Shown: positions 16,940-26,005, counted from the stretch's first letter. The stretch: 64,000 bases of DNA from Amorphoplanes friuliensis DSM 7358 (GCF_000494755.1 NC_022657.1:3820001-3884000), one strand, 5' to 3'. The notes: generated from the letters alone by a model not told the origin. Program-made: numbers and translations.

Positions 16940-17083
16940 GCGTCCCGGCCCATCGCAGCGATGATAGCCGCGTCCGGCGCAGAGACGGTTCGGCGACAAT
17001 GCCTTGCGAGGGCTTCCACAGTGGTCCCACCCTGGACGCTGCCCGCCGAAGAGCCGGCACCGAACAAGCCCGGGGGAGATCCC

Positions 17084-18373
17084 ATGGCACTTCGTGTTCG
17101 TACGCCCGGAAAATCCTGGAAATCACGCAGCCTGGCCGTAACAGCCACCTTCGCCCTGTTCACCCCGGTCGCCCTGCCGGCCACAGCGGCGCAGGCACGG
17201 CCCGCCACGGCACCCAACGCCGTCGTCACCTGGAACACCCACGCGCAGACCGCCATCTTCGAGGTCGCCCGGCAGCCCCCGTACGTGACCGGCCGCAGTT
17301 TTGCGATGGTCCAGGGCGCTGTTTACGACGCGGTCAACACCATCGCCGGTACGCCCTACGAGCCGTACCTGGTCGCCCCGCGGACCCGCCACGGTGACTC
17401 GGCCGACGCCGCCGTGGCGACCGCGGCCTACCGCGTCCTGCTGTCGCTCTTCCCTGGTCAGGCGGAGTCCCTGCGCACGCAGTACGACGCCTCGCTCGCG
17501 GTGATCCGGGACGGCCGGTCCAAGAGCGGTGGCATCACCGTCGGCGAGGAGACCGCCGCGGCGATGATCGCGGCCCGGACCGGCGACGGTGCCTTCGGCG
17601 ACGCCACCTGGAACGCCGGCACGGCCCCCGGGCAGTGGCGGCCCACCCCACCGGCCTTCGCGCAGGACGGCGCCTGGGTGGGTGACCTGAAGCCGTTCGT
17701 GATCCGCCGCGCGAGCGACTACCGCACGTCGGGGCCACCGGCGCTGACCAGCAAGGCCTATGCCCGCGAGCTGAACGAGATCAAGGCGCTCGGGTCGGCC
17801 ACCAGCACGGTCCGCACACCGGACCAGACCGAGGCGGCCATCTGGTGGCACGACCGGCGCCTGGGCGAATGGGAGATCAAGCGTCAGCTCGCCACGACCC
17901 ACCGGCTGAGCCCGCTGCAGACCGCGCGCATGTTCGCGATGGCCGACATCGCCAACGCCGACTCGCTGACCGCGTGTTTCGCCGAGAAGAAGCTCTGGAA
18001 CTTCTGGCGGCCGGTAACGGCGGTCCCGCTCGCGGACACCGACGGCAACCCGGCGACCACGGCCGACCCGGCGTGGACGCCGCTGCTGGCCACGCCGCCG
18101 TTCCCGGACTACACCTCCGGGCACACCTGCTCGACGGCCGCGATCATGGCGGCGCTGCGGGCGTTCTTCGGGCGGGACGACGTCCCGTTCAGTGCGTACA
18201 GCGCCGACTCCGGCACCACGCGTTCCTTCGCCAGTTTCTCGCAGGCGATGGCCGAGGTCGTCGAGGCTCGCATCTGGGGCGGCGTGCACTACCGCAGCGC
18301 CGACGTCCAGGGCCAGAAGCTCGGTGAGCAGGTCGCCCGGTACGTCCTCGGTCACGAGTTCGGCCGCCGGTAA
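17084..18373 (+). CDS. Secreted vanadium-dependent haloperoxidase (PAP2 superfamily)
   Basis: The 429-residue protein has an N-terminal signal peptide (about residues 1-40). The vanadate-binding set is complete: Lys and Arg in KKLWNFWRPV, Ser-Gly-His in FPDYTSGHTC, and Arg plus His in RIWGGVHYRS. The Phe five residues before the Ser (PFPDYTSGH) matches the chloroperoxidase-type position. It could oxidise halide with hydrogen peroxide, or act as an acid phosphatase, which the same fold can do. GGGGGAG precedes the ATG at 17084. The long open frame upstream of this start is antisense shadow. Confidence 0.88.
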   Translation: MALRVRTPGKSWKSRSLAVTATFALFTPVALPATAAQARPATAPNAVVTWNTHAQTAIFEVARQPPYVTGRSFAMVQGAVYDAVNTIAGTPYEPYLVAPRTRHGDSADAAVATAAYRVLLSLFPGQAESLRTQYDASLAVIRDGRSKSGGITVGEETAAAMIAARTGDGAFGDATWNAGTAPGQWRPTPPAFAQDGAWVGDLKPFVIRRASDYRTSGPPALTSKAYARELNEIKALGSATSTVRTPDQTEAAIWWHDRRLGEWEIKRQLATTHRLSPLQTARMFAMADIANADSLTACFAEKKLWNFWRPVTAVPLADTDGNPATTADPAWTPLLATPPFPDYTSGHTCSTAAIMAALRAFFGRDDVPFSAYSADSGTTRSFASFSQAMAEVVEARIWGGVHYRSADVQGQKLGEQVARYVLGHEFGRR

Positions 18374-18382
18374 AGTGTGGTG

Positions 18383-18661
18383 ATGACTGCGACCGTGGGT
18401 AGTTCGACCTTCATGCGCCGCCTGCGTCACCGCTTCCGTTTTCTGGGCGGTGGCATGGGCAGCGCGGTCTCGCACGCCGACATGGGCCCCTACGCTGGTG
18501 CGCCGCGGGATCCCGAGCTGCGGATCGGCGACGAGAAGTCCTACTCGACGATCATGCCCACCCACCAGGTCACGGTCGTCGCGACCGCCGACGACCGGTG
18601 GCAGTCACCGATGCCGGCGATCGCCAAGGCGCGCGAGGCCTCCCGCAAGACCGTGATCTGA
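18383..18661 (+). CDS. Small basic hypothetical protein (92 aa)
   Basis: No family is recognised. The N-terminus is basic (STFMRRLRHRFRFLGGG), followed by a Gly/Pro segment and an acidic middle (DPELRIGDEKSYSTIMPTHQVTVVATADDRWQSP). It has no clear signal or membrane helix. It starts ten bases after the haloperoxidase stop, so the two may share a transcript. The start could also be GTG at 18377 or 18380. Confidence 0.5.
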   Translation: MTATVGSSTFMRRLRHRFRFLGGGMGSAVSHADMGPYAGAPRDPELRIGDEKSYSTIMPTHQVTVVATADDRWQSPMPAIAKAREASRKTVI

Positions 18662-18668
18662 CAGGTCG

Positions 18669-19127
18669 TCAAGCCACCGAGATCTCCACCGGGCCGACCC
18701 GCAGTACGCCGTCGTTGAGGGGTACGCACCGGATGCCGCCCTTGCCGCGTAGAGCCTTGAAGCCACCCGGGCCGAGCGTCACGTCCATCCAGGCGCACGG
18801 GTTCGCGCGGCGGCGTACCTGCAGGGACACCGGGCCGTCGCCCGAGTCCAGGGTCAGGACCGCGCCGATCAGCGTGTCGACGGCGATGCCGCGTACCAGA
18901 ATGTTGCGCCTGACCTGCACCAGGCCGGCGCCGGAGGGCAGGCTCTCCGCCGCGATGACCGTGACGCTCGCGTCGCGGTGGGCGGGTTTGCCGAAGTAGC
19001 GGTCGCCGACGATGCCGAGCCCGGCCCGGATCCGGATGCTGCCGGCCAGCTCACCCTCGGGTGCGGGCAGCGGGCCGTCGCCCGGGCGGCCCTCGAAGCG
19101 GTGGACCGGTGAGGCGAGCAGCTGCAC
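18669..19127 (-). CDS. MOSC-domain protein
   Basis: The 152-residue protein matches the MOSC fold found at the C-terminus of molybdenum-cofactor sulfurases and in YiiM-like proteins: GIVGDRYFGKP, VTVIAAESLPSGAGLVQVRRNILVRGI and the Cys motif ANPCAWMD. Such proteins handle sulfur or molybdenum cofactor, sometimes to reduce N-hydroxylated compounds. The GTG start at 19127 follows the stop of the response regulator by 14 bases and has GGAG upstream, so the two genes form an operon. Confidence 0.85.
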   Translation of the reverse strand: MQLLASPVHRFEGRPGDGPLPAPEGELAGSIRIRAGLGIVGDRYFGKPAHRDASVTVIAAESLPSGAGLVQVRRNILVRGIAVDTLIGAVLTLDSGDGPVSLQVRRRANPCAWMDVTLGPGGFKALRGKGGIRCVPLNDGVLRVGPVEISVA

Positions 19128-19141
19128 GATCTCCGGTGGCG

Positions 19142-19585
19142 TCAGGTCCGTTGTCCCGCCGAGACGCGGACGACCTGCATCGCGAGACCTTCGACCTCGC
19201 GGACGACCTCGACGAGCCGGTGGAAGTCGACGGGCTTGACGATGTAACCGGCCGTCCGCAGCTGCCGCGCGCGCAGGATGTCACGCTCGGCGAGGGAATT
19301 GGTGAGCACCACGACCGGGATGGCGCACAGCACCGGGTCGTCCGCCAGCCGGGTCAGCAGGTCGCGGCCGTCGAGCCCGGGGAGGGTGAGGTCGAGCAGG
19401 ATGAGGCCCGGCGGGCGCGCGTCCTCGAACGGACCTTCGCGCCGCAGGTAGCGCAGTGCCTGCCTGCCGTCGCCGACGACGACCAGACGGTTGCGGACCT
19501 TGTGGTCGGCGAACGCCTCACGGGTCAGCAGCACGTCACCGGGGTCGTCCTCGACGAGCAGGATGTCGATCTCCTGATGGGCCAC
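19142..19585 (-). CDS. Single-domain response regulator (Rcp1-like)
   Basis: The 147-residue receiver domain has the acidic pair in LLVEDDPGDV, the phospho-acceptor Asp in LILLDLTLPG, the switch Thr in VVVLTNS and the Lys in YIVKPVDF. There is no output domain. Rcp1-type regulators usually receive phosphate from phytochrome or hybrid kinases; none is in view, so its kinase lies elsewhere. The GTG at 19585 was chosen because homologues begin just before this point; the open frame continues 13 codons upstream. Confidence 0.9.
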   Translation of the reverse strand: MAHQEIDILLVEDDPGDVLLTREAFADHKVRNRLVVVGDGRQALRYLRREGPFEDARPPGLILLDLTLPGLDGRDLLTRLADDPVLCAIPVVVLTNSLAERDILRARQLRTAGYIVKPVDFHRLVEVVREVEGLAMQVVRVSAGQRT

Positions 19586-19607
19586 GCCGAAAGTGTAGGG
19601 CCTCGGC

Positions 19608-20537
19608 TCACACCACCGCGGCACTCACCGTCAGCGTCCCGGCGCCGGCATCCAGCACGGCCGGCGTTCCCACCGGTACGGCCACAGGATCACTGCCGTG
19701 CCCGATGGGCAACCCGCCGAGGATCGGCACCCCGAGCCGCCCCAACCGGTCCCGCAGCACGTCGACGGCGGTCCAGTCCAGCTGCTCGTCCGGTGTGGGG
19801 CCGCATTCGGTGTACTGACCCACCGCGATGCCGCGTACGCCCTCGAGGCGCCCCGACCGCTCCAGCATCGTGAGCTGCCGGTCGATGTGCCCCAGCCGCA
19901 GGTTGTACGCCTCCAGCAGCAGGATCGCGCCGGTCAGGTCCGGCAACGCCCACCCGGCCGCGGTCGCGACCATGTCCTGGTTGCCGCCGAGCAGCACACC
20001 GGAGACGCGTCCGCTCGTGGTCAGCGCCGAGGTCGGCTCGTCCGCGGACGCGGTCACCGTGATGTCGTCGGTGGTGAAGGCCGCGGTCAGGAACGACTGC
20101 GCCGCCCGCTCACCGGCCCAGGACACCTCGAAGGGTGCGCCGTGCAGGCCCGCCACCCCGGTCCGCTGCCACAGCGCCAGGTGCAGGACGGTGATCTCAC
20201 TGAACCCGACCAGCAGTTTCGGATGCCGGGCCGCCGCCGCGAAGTCCAGGTCACCCGCGATGCGGTACGCGCCCTTGCCGCCCTTGGTGGCGATGACCGC
20301 GGTGATGCCGGGGTCACGCAGTGCGGCGTTGAGGTCCGCGAGCCGGTCCTCGTCGGTGCCGGCCAGGTAGCCGAGACGGTCCAGGGCGTGCTCGCCGACA
20401 GTCACCCGCAGACCGAGCCCCTCCAGGAACCGCGAGGTGCCTTCGACCGCCTCGGGGGCCGGCGTACTGGCCGGCGACACCAGCCGGACGTGGTCACCGG
20501 GACGGAGACGCGGGGGACGGACGATCGCAGGAATCAT
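19608..20537 (-). CDS. LD-carboxypeptidase (peptidase S66, MccF/LdcA-like)
   Basis: The 309-residue protein shows the S66 layout: RLRPGDHVRLVSPAS at the start, nucleophile Ser113 in GFSEIT, Glu in LLEAYN and His in GLPIGHG near the C-terminus. Family members trim the tetrapeptide of recycled murein, or inactivate microcin C-like peptide-nucleotides. No signal peptide is present. The start at 20537 (MIPAIVRPPRLRPGD) fits the family length. It is divergent from the secreted nuclease gene with a 56-base gap. Confidence 0.9.
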   Translation of the reverse strand: MIPAIVRPPRLRPGDHVRLVSPASTPAPEAVEGTSRFLEGLGLRVTVGEHALDRLGYLAGTDEDRLADLNAALRDPGITAVIATKGGKGAYRIAGDLDFAAAARHPKLLVGFSEITVLHLALWQRTGVAGLHGAPFEVSWAGERAAQSFLTAAFTTDDITVTASADEPTSALTTSGRVSGVLLGGNQDMVATAAGWALPDLTGAILLLEAYNLRLGHIDRQLTMLERSGRLEGVRGIAVGQYTECGPTPDEQLDWTAVDVLRDRLGRLGVPILGGLPIGHGSDPVAVPVGTPAVLDAGAGTLTVSAAVV

Positions 20538-20593
20538 CGGAGGATTATGGACGCAACGCTCAACCGGCTGCCGGTGTGGTCGATGGGACAACC

Positions 20594-21571
20594 ATGCTGC
20601 GCCGACTTGCCGCCCTGTCCGTCGCCGGTGTGCTGGCAGCCGGTTCGCTGGTCGCCGGGCCTGCCGCGCCGGCCGTCGCGGCTTCCGCGCCCTGCCTGCC
20701 CGACGGCACCGGACCGGTCTGCCAGGTCTGGACCGGCAAGGTCACCTACGTCAACGACGGCGACACCATGTCGGTCGACCTCGCCGGTGACGGCACGAGC
20801 ACACCGCGGTCGATCCGCTTCATCAACGTGCAGGCCATGGAACAGACCGTGTACTCCTCGGTCGTCGCGCGGCGCCGGGGCGAATGCCACAGCCTGGCCG
20901 CGACCGCGCGGGTCGAGCAGCTGGTCAAGGCCGGTCAGGGAGTCGTCCGGCTGACCGCGCAGAACGCCTCCAGCAGCAGCAAGAACCGCCCGTTGCGCAG
21001 CGTCGCGGTGAAGATCGACGGAGTCTGGCGCGACCTCGGGCTCGACCTGCTCAGCCACGGGCTCACCCTGTGGCAACCGTTCGGCGGCGAGTGGGCCTGG
21101 AACGCGCAGTACCGCGCCGCCCAGGCCGCGGCGGCCCGCAAGGGCCTCAACCTCTTCGACACCGACTCCTGCGGCACCGGCCCGGCGCAGAGCGCCCCGC
21201 TCGGCGTCCTGGTCAACTACGACCCGCCCGGCCCCGACCAGGACAACCTCAACGGCGAATGGGTCCGCATCAGCAACGCCGGTGACAAGCCGGTATCCCT
21301 GGCCAAGTGGTGGGTCCGCGACTCCGCCCTCCGCCGCTACACCTTCCCGTCCGGCACCCTCCTGCCCGCCGGCGGCGCCGTCGTCGTCCACGCCGGATCC
21401 GGTACGGACACAGCCACGGACAAGCACTGGCGCCAGACAGCACCGGTCTTCGACAACCCGACCTTCGACGAGGAAGCCCGCGGCGACGGCGCGTACCTCT
21501 TCGACCCCCAGGGTGACCTCCGCGCCTGGACGCAGTACCCGTCCGTGCCGCCGCTCAGCGCAGGCGCGTGA
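20594..21571 (+). CDS. Secreted nuclease: SNase-like domain + lamin-tail domain
   Basis: The 325-residue protein has a signal peptide (about 1-36, AVAASA). A thermonuclease-like domain follows (about 45-195: GKVTYVNDGDTMSVDL, IRFINVQAMEQT, LSHGLTLWQP, NAQYRAAQAAAARKGLNLF). A lamin-tail/LTD domain (about 200-320: GEWVRISNAGDKPVSLAKWWVRD) completes it. It should hydrolyse DNA or RNA outside the cell, and the LTD domain may bind surfaces or nucleic acid. The position of the usual catalytic Glu is not clear, so activity is not certain. Four Cys residues suggest disulfides. Confidence 0.85.
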   Translation: MLRRLAALSVAGVLAAGSLVAGPAAPAVAASAPCLPDGTGPVCQVWTGKVTYVNDGDTMSVDLAGDGTSTPRSIRFINVQAMEQTVYSSVVARRRGECHSLAATARVEQLVKAGQGVVRLTAQNASSSSKNRPLRSVAVKIDGVWRDLGLDLLSHGLTLWQPFGGEWAWNAQYRAAQAAAARKGLNLFDTDSCGTGPAQSAPLGVLVNYDPPGPDQDNLNGEWVRISNAGDKPVSLAKWWVRDSALRRYTFPSGTLLPAGGAVVVHAGSGTDTATDKHWRQTAPVFDNPTFDEEARGDGAYLFDPQGDLRAWTQYPSVPPLSAGA

Positions 21572-22334
21572 GCAGGAGACGCCCGCCTTCGAACACCCCG
21601 CCGTCGACGGCGACCACACGGCCACCGGCGTAGCGCACCGCCTCCCGCACGTCCCCCGCCGCCACCCCGAAGTGCTGGATCAGCGTGCTGTGCCCGTGCG
21701 CGATCACCTCACCACCGAGCACACCCAGCATCACGGCGGCCTCGTCCTCCCCACCATCGGCCCGGAACGTCCCGCGCCCACTGATCCGCCTGACGAACTC
21801 CCACCAATCGTCGACGTCGGTACCCCGCAACGCCTCGGCGACGGCGGCATTGACCGCCTCGACACTGCGCCCGAACTCGAGATAGCGCGTGGTGTCGGAA
21901 TGCATCAGCAGATGCCCGTCGACCAGCGCCATCGCCGGCAGCGCGGTGATCCAGGCCAAGTGTTCCGGCGTGAGGCGTCGCAGGTCCCCGGCCTGACCGC
22001 CGTACCGCGCCCACAACTCCCGGAACCCACCGGGCCGCCCCCAGCCGGCCACCGGTGCATGGCCGAACCGGTGCGCGGCCAGCAGCTGAACCTCGTGGTT
22101 GCCCAGCAGGGCGCCGACCTCGCCACCGGTGGCACGAGCCTCCCCGGTGAGCCGGCGAATGTCGTCGACGACACCGATTCCGTCCGGCCCCCGGTCGACG
22201 TAGTCACCCAGCAGCCACAACTGGGCGTCCTGCCCGGCCCACCGCCCGTCGGCCCCGGTGAGCCCGGCCTCCCGGAGCGCCTCCCGCAACGCCTCGCGAT
22301 GCCCATGAACGTCAGAGACCACAAAGAGAGGCAC
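21555..22334 (-). CDS. Metallophosphoesterase (PPP-type protein phosphatase-like)
   Basis: The 259-residue protein has the dinuclear metal motifs in order: SDVHGH (DxH), LLGDYVDRGPDG (GDxxDRG), LLGNHEVQLL (GNHE), and later His positions in HLLMHSD and VIAHGHS. This matches bacterial serine/threonine phosphatases and Ap4A hydrolase-like enzymes. It is cytoplasmic. The last 17 bases overlap the end of the convergent nuclease gene. The substrate is unknown. Confidence 0.88.
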   Translation of the reverse strand: MPLFVVSDVHGHREALREALREAGLTGADGRWAGQDAQLWLLGDYVDRGPDGIGVVDDIRRLTGEARATGGEVGALLGNHEVQLLAAHRFGHAPVAGWGRPGGFRELWARYGGQAGDLRRLTPEHLAWITALPAMALVDGHLLMHSDTTRYLEFGRSVEAVNAAVAEALRGTDVDDWWEFVRRISGRGTFRADGGEDEAAVMLGVLGGEVIAHGHSTLIQHFGVAAGDVREAVRYAGGRVVAVDGGVFEGGRLLLTRLR

Positions 22335-22421
22335 GGCAGCACCCTAACGCCGCCCACCAAGGCCCGAAGCTCGCGGCACCGTCGTGGCCGGCAGCCCGGT
22401 GGTTGTTCGTAGGCTGGGCTG

Positions 22422-22853
22422 ATGGCGCGTCGTGCACCCCGGGTTCTGGTGGTCGGATCAGACCGGTTCGCTTGGTCTGTCGGTCACGCCCACGAGTCGG
22501 GGGATGGGGAAGCCGAACGCTGGGTGGGCTGCCGTGAGGTGGTGCGGCTTCGCCGTGACGGTGCGCGGGGACAACTCTCGGTGATCTTCAGATCTGGTGA
22601 CGGCCACCTCGCCGCGGACGGGTTTCCGATGCACTCGGGCCTGGTGGCGCATGCCGATGGGCGAACGTTGAATCTGAACGAGCCGGGTGTGGTTCGAGCA
22701 TTGCTCGATGAGGCGATCGCCGGTGGATGGCAGGCTGACGCGCCCGTCCGGTCAGAGCTCGACGGGTGGGTGCTGTTCGACGCCGTGGCGACCCGCTCGG
22801 GCACAGCGAGCAGATCGAACGCTGCCGGCGGGAGTTCGACGCGTTCCGAGTGA
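22422..22853 (+). CDS. Hypothetical protein (143 aa)
   Basis: No family is recognised. It begins MARRAPRVLVVGSDRFAWSVGHAHE and appears to form a compact beta-rich domain (REVVRLRRDGARGQLSVIFRSGDGHLAADGFPMHSGLV, then NLNEPGVVRALLDEAIAGGW). The tail after residue 120 is low-complexity Ser/Gly/Arg. Codon bias is that of its neighbours. It ends nine bases from the stop of the convergent DinB-like gene. Confidence 0.65.
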   Translation: MARRAPRVLVVGSDRFAWSVGHAHESGDGEAERWVGCREVVRLRRDGARGQLSVIFRSGDGHLAADGFPMHSGLVAHADGRTLNLNEPGVVRALLDEAIAGGWQADAPVRSELDGWVLFDAVATRSGTASRSNAAGGSSTRSE

Positions 22854-22861
22854 GCGGAGGC

Positions 22862-23485
22862 TCAGACGACGGAGAAGTTCTCGGGGAGGCGGGCGCGGCC
22901 GGTGAGGGCGCGCAGCACCTGGGTGCCGTCCCCGGTGGCCGAGGCGATGCGTGCGGCCAGGACCAGCGCTTCCGTCTCGGCCTCGGCCGCGATCGCGAAG
23001 GAGACGCCGCCGGCCGCGGCGATGTCGAGGCCGTGGACGACAAGTTCGAACGTGCGGGTGGGGATCCAGTCGCAGACGGCCATGCCGCCGACCGGGGTGG
23101 CGACGATGTCGTGGTCGCGGACCGCGGCCAGGGCGGAGGTCGCCTTCCCGGCCAGGTCGCTGACCCGGTCGGCGGCCTCGTCGCCGAGCCACCGGCCGGC
23201 CTCGCGGGCGTCGTCGGTGGAGGCGGCGACGGCCGCGGCGTAGAGGGCGGGCGGGGCCGAACGGGCGTAGGCCCAGTAGCCCTGGGGCGTGTCGACCGAG
23301 ACGGTTTCGCTGGTGGAGGCGAGCACGCCGGGCACCTGGCGCAGCGCCGAGCTGACCGTGTGGCCGACCAGTTCGCGGAGGGTCCACTCGCCGAGGCCGG
23401 GGGAGTCCCAGCGGTCGGCCGGGAGGCGGGAGACCAGGTCGGCGAAGGAGACGGCGGCGCTGCGGTACGTCCGGCGGTAGTCCAT
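22862..23485 (-). CDS. Maleylpyruvate isomerase N-terminal/DinB-like protein
   Basis: The 207-residue protein is a four-helix DinB-like protein of the mycothiol-dependent maleylpyruvate isomerase family: GEWTLRELVGHTVSSALRQVPGVLA carries the metal-binding His. DWIPTRTFELVVHGLDIAAA carries a second His in the usual WxxxRxxEVxxHxxD-like block. Family members transfer or use mycothiol, though many have no known reaction. The ATG at 23485 has GAGGG just upstream. It follows the STAS gene by ten bases on the same strand, so cotranscription is likely. Confidence 0.85.
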   Translation of the reverse strand: MDYRRTYRSAAVSFADLVSRLPADRWDSPGLGEWTLRELVGHTVSSALRQVPGVLASTSETVSVDTPQGYWAYARSAPPALYAAAVAASTDDAREAGRWLGDEAADRVSDLAGKATSALAAVRDHDIVATPVGGMAVCDWIPTRTFELVVHGLDIAAAGGVSFAIAAEAETEALVLAARIASATGDGTQVLRALTGRARLPENFSVV

Positions 23486-23495
23486 GTCCCTCAAC

Positions 23496-23822
23496 CTAGG
23501 CGGGGAGCCCGAACACGTGGCTCAGGCCGGTCACCTGGATGGCCTTGCGGACCGGGCCCGACGGGTTGGCCAGTGTGAAGGAGACACCCCGGCTCGCCGC
23601 GGTGTTGCGGGCGCTGACCAGCGCGCCCAGTGCGTACGAGTCGATGAACGTCACGGCGGCGACGTCGACGTTGAGGTAGCGGCAGGTCGGGTCCGAGGCG
23701 GCTTCGGCGAGGCTGTCCCGGACCGCGTCCGCGCGATCCAGGTCGAGCTCTCCGGAGAGGCTGGCGATCACCAGCCCGTCGGCGTCGGCCTGCTCGTATG
23801 TGACCACGGCGTCCTTGGGCAT
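23496..23822 (-). CDS. STAS-domain anti-anti-sigma factor
   Basis: The 108-residue protein is a single STAS domain (LVIASLSGELDLDRADAVRDSL, then VAAVTFIDSYALGALVSA). The Ser in FIDSYALG is the usual site of phosphorylation by an RsbW-like kinase, so it probably takes part in partner switching that frees a sigma factor. No kinase or sigma gene is adjacent. It is the first gene of a two-gene unit with the DinB-like protein. Confidence 0.9.
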   Translation of the reverse strand: MPKDAVVTYEQADADGLVIASLSGELDLDRADAVRDSLAEAASDPTCRYLNVDVAAVTFIDSYALGALVSARNTAASRGVSFTLANPSGPVRKAIQVTGLSHVFGLPA

Positions 23823-23929
23823 TCACCAGACGATAGTCGGCGTCCGCGGATTGTCGATTCGGGGACCGCCCGTTCGTGTAGGGCGTGAAGGGCCGGCGAG
23901 GGGTCGGCCGCGTACCGAGGAGCGGAAAA

Positions 23930-24505
23930 ATGGGCGAGGTTGTTGTCGTCGAGAACGTGACCCTGGACGGCGTCATGCAGGCGCCGGGCGGTGCCGACGA
24001 GGACCCGCGGGGCGGGTTCCGGCACGGCGGCTGGGCGCAGCCGTACATGGACCGGGTCGCCGCGGAGACGATGGGCCGGGGCATGGGCGACGACGGGGCG
24101 ATGCTGTTCGGGCGGCGCACCTATCAGCAGTTCCACGGGTTCTGGTCCGCGCAGACCGACGGGAACCCGTACACCGAGGTGCTGAACCGCAAGCACAAGT
24201 ACGTCGCCTCGCGGAGCAGGGACACGGCGTTGCCGTGGGAGAACTCGTCGCTGCTGGAGGGCGAGGCGACGGAGACGGTGGCGAAGCTCAAGCAGGACGT
24301 GACCGGAGCCCTGGTCGTGCTCGGCAGCGGGGAGCTCGTGCGCGCTCTCACCGCTGCCGGGCTCGTCGACGTCTACACCCTCTCCATCCACCCGCTCACG
24401 CTGGGCGAGGGCACCAAACTGTTCGGTGACGCGTACCGGAAGATGCAGTTGGTCGAGACCGTGACGACCACGACCGGGGTGATCATCGCGACCTATCGGC
24501 CGTAG
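23930..24505 (+). CDS. Dihydrofolate reductase-like (RibD C-terminal) family protein
   Basis: The 191-residue protein matches the YyaP/RibD-C family: VVVENVTLDGVMQAPGG, DDGAMLFGRRTYQQFHGFW, GALVVLGSGELVRALTAAGLVDVYTLSIHPLTLGEGTKLF. These proteins have a dihydrofolate-reductase fold and probably use NADPH, but few have known substrates. GAGGAGCGG precedes the ATG at 23930. The 3' end overlaps the convergent oxidoreductase by 13 bases. Confidence 0.88.
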   Translation: MGEVVVVENVTLDGVMQAPGGADEDPRGGFRHGGWAQPYMDRVAAETMGRGMGDDGAMLFGRRTYQQFHGFWSAQTDGNPYTEVLNRKHKYVASRSRDTALPWENSSLLEGEATETVAKLKQDVTGALVVLGSGELVRALTAAGLVDVYTLSIHPLTLGEGTKLFGDAYRKMQLVETVTTTTGVIIATYRP

Positions 24506-25914
24506 GTCTCCAGGAGGCGCAGCCAGATCTCGCTGATCGTGGGGTAGGCCGGGACGGCGTGCCAGAGGCGGGCGATCGGGACCTCGCCGGCGACCGCGAT
24601 CGTCGCGGCCTGGAGCAGCTCGCTGACGTCCGGGCCGACGAAGGTGACGCCGGCGACAACCTGGCGGTCCTCGTCGACGACCATCCGGGCCTTGCCCTGA
24701 TATCCGTCCGCGTGGACGCTCGCGCCGGCGACCTGGCCGATCTCGTAGTCGACGACACGGACCCGGATGCCGGCCTTCTGCGCGGCGGCCGCGGTGAGGC
24801 CGACGGAGGCGACCTCCGGGTCGGTGAACGTGACCTGCGGGACCGCGCTGTGGTCGGCGGTCGCGACGTGCTTGCCCCACGGCGCGTCCGAGACCGGGGT
24901 GCCCTGGGCCCGTGCCGCGATGACGTCGCCCGCCGCGCGTGCCTGATATTTGCCCTGGTGCGTGAGCAGCGCGCGGTGGGTGACGTCGCCGGCGGCGTAG
25001 AGCCAGTCGAAACCCTCGACACGCATGGTGTCGTCGGTGGAGATCCAGTCACCGGGCTTCAGCCCGACCACGTCGAGACCGATGTCCCGGGTACGCGGGG
25101 TCCGGCCGGTCGCGACGAGCACCTCGGCGGCGGTGACCGTGGTGCCCCCGGAGGTCTCGATCGCGACCTCCTCGCCCGTCCGGGTCACGCGGGTCGTCTC
25201 CGTGTCGAGCAGCACGGTGGCACCCTGCTTGCGCAGCGCCTCGGCGACGGCCTCCCCGGCGAACGGTTCCATCCCGGCGAGCAGCCCCGATCGGGAGATC
25301 AAAGTCACCGTCGACCCCAGGCTCAGGTACGCGGTGGCCATCTCGGTGGCGACCACTCCACCGCCGATGATCGCGAGGCTGGCGGGGACCTCCTTGGCGC
25401 TGGTCGCCTCCCGGCTGGTCCACGGGTCGGCGTCGCGCAGGCCCTCGATGTCGGGCACGAGCGCGTCCGATCCGGTGGCGACGGCGACCGCGTGGCGGGC
25501 CGTGAGCACGGTGGTGGTGCCGTCGGCCGCGGTCACGGTGACCTCGCGGACGCCGGTGAGCCGGCCCTGGCCGCGGATCAGGGAGATGCCGGCGCCCTCG
25601 ACCCATGCGACCTGGCCGTCGTCCTTCCAGTTGCTGGTGAAGGAGTCACGCCGGTCGAGCACGGCCTGGACGTCGAGGCCGCCGGTCACGGCCTGCGCGG
25701 CGCCGGCGACCTGGCGGGCCGCGCGGACGGCCTGCGCCGGGCGCAGCAGCGCCTTCGACGGCATGCACGCCCAGTAGGTGCATTCGCCGCCGACGAGTTC
25801 CTTCTCGACCAGCACCACGGTCAGGCCGCCGCGGACGGCCCGGTCGGCGACGTTCTCGCCGACGGGTCCCGCACCCAGCACGATGAGGTCGAAAGAATCT
25901 TGCTCAGATGTCAT
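24493..25914 (-). CDS. FAD-dependent pyridine nucleotide-disulfide oxidoreductase
   Basis: The 473-residue protein has the FAD-binding GAGPVGENVADRA, redox Cys45 and Cys50 in GGECTYWACMPSK, the NAD(P) motif GGGVVATEMA, and the FAD-binding YAAGDVT. A C-terminal dimerisation domain carries the His/Glu pair (WHAVPAYPTISE). It resembles dihydrolipoamide dehydrogenase and mercuric reductase, but no N-terminal metal-binding domain or dehydrogenase operon is present. The substrate is probably a small disulfide or quinone. The ATG at 25914 was chosen at the start of the Rossmann fold. Confidence 0.88.
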   Translation of the reverse strand: MTSEQDSFDLIVLGAGPVGENVADRAVRGGLTVVLVEKELVGGECTYWACMPSKALLRPAQAVRAARQVAGAAQAVTGGLDVQAVLDRRDSFTSNWKDDGQVAWVEGAGISLIRGQGRLTGVREVTVTAADGTTTVLTARHAVAVATGSDALVPDIEGLRDADPWTSREATSAKEVPASLAIIGGGVVATEMATAYLSLGSTVTLISRSGLLAGMEPFAGEAVAEALRKQGATVLLDTETTRVTRTGEEVAIETSGGTTVTAAEVLVATGRTPRTRDIGLDVVGLKPGDWISTDDTMRVEGFDWLYAAGDVTHRALLTHQGKYQARAAGDVIAARAQGTPVSDAPWGKHVATADHSAVPQVTFTDPEVASVGLTAAAAQKAGIRVRVVDYEIGQVAGASVHADGYQGKARMVVDEDRQVVAGVTFVGPDVSELLQAATIAVAGEVPIARLWHAVPAYPTISEIWLRLLETYGR

Positions 25915-26005
25915 GTCTCCTGCGTACCACGGCGGCGGTGCGGGGGATGCACGCGTCATCGATCTTCCGTGCGGTTGCGCATCGGCGAGGGAACCTGCAC
26001 GGTTG

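Noticed and set aside
14375..17083. A 903-codon open extension upstream of the haloperoxidase start
   Set aside because: It lies antisense to the amidohydrolase and propeller genes and is rich in Arg, Gly and Pro, as expected of a GC-rich shadow frame. The real start has its own ribosome binding site and signal peptide.
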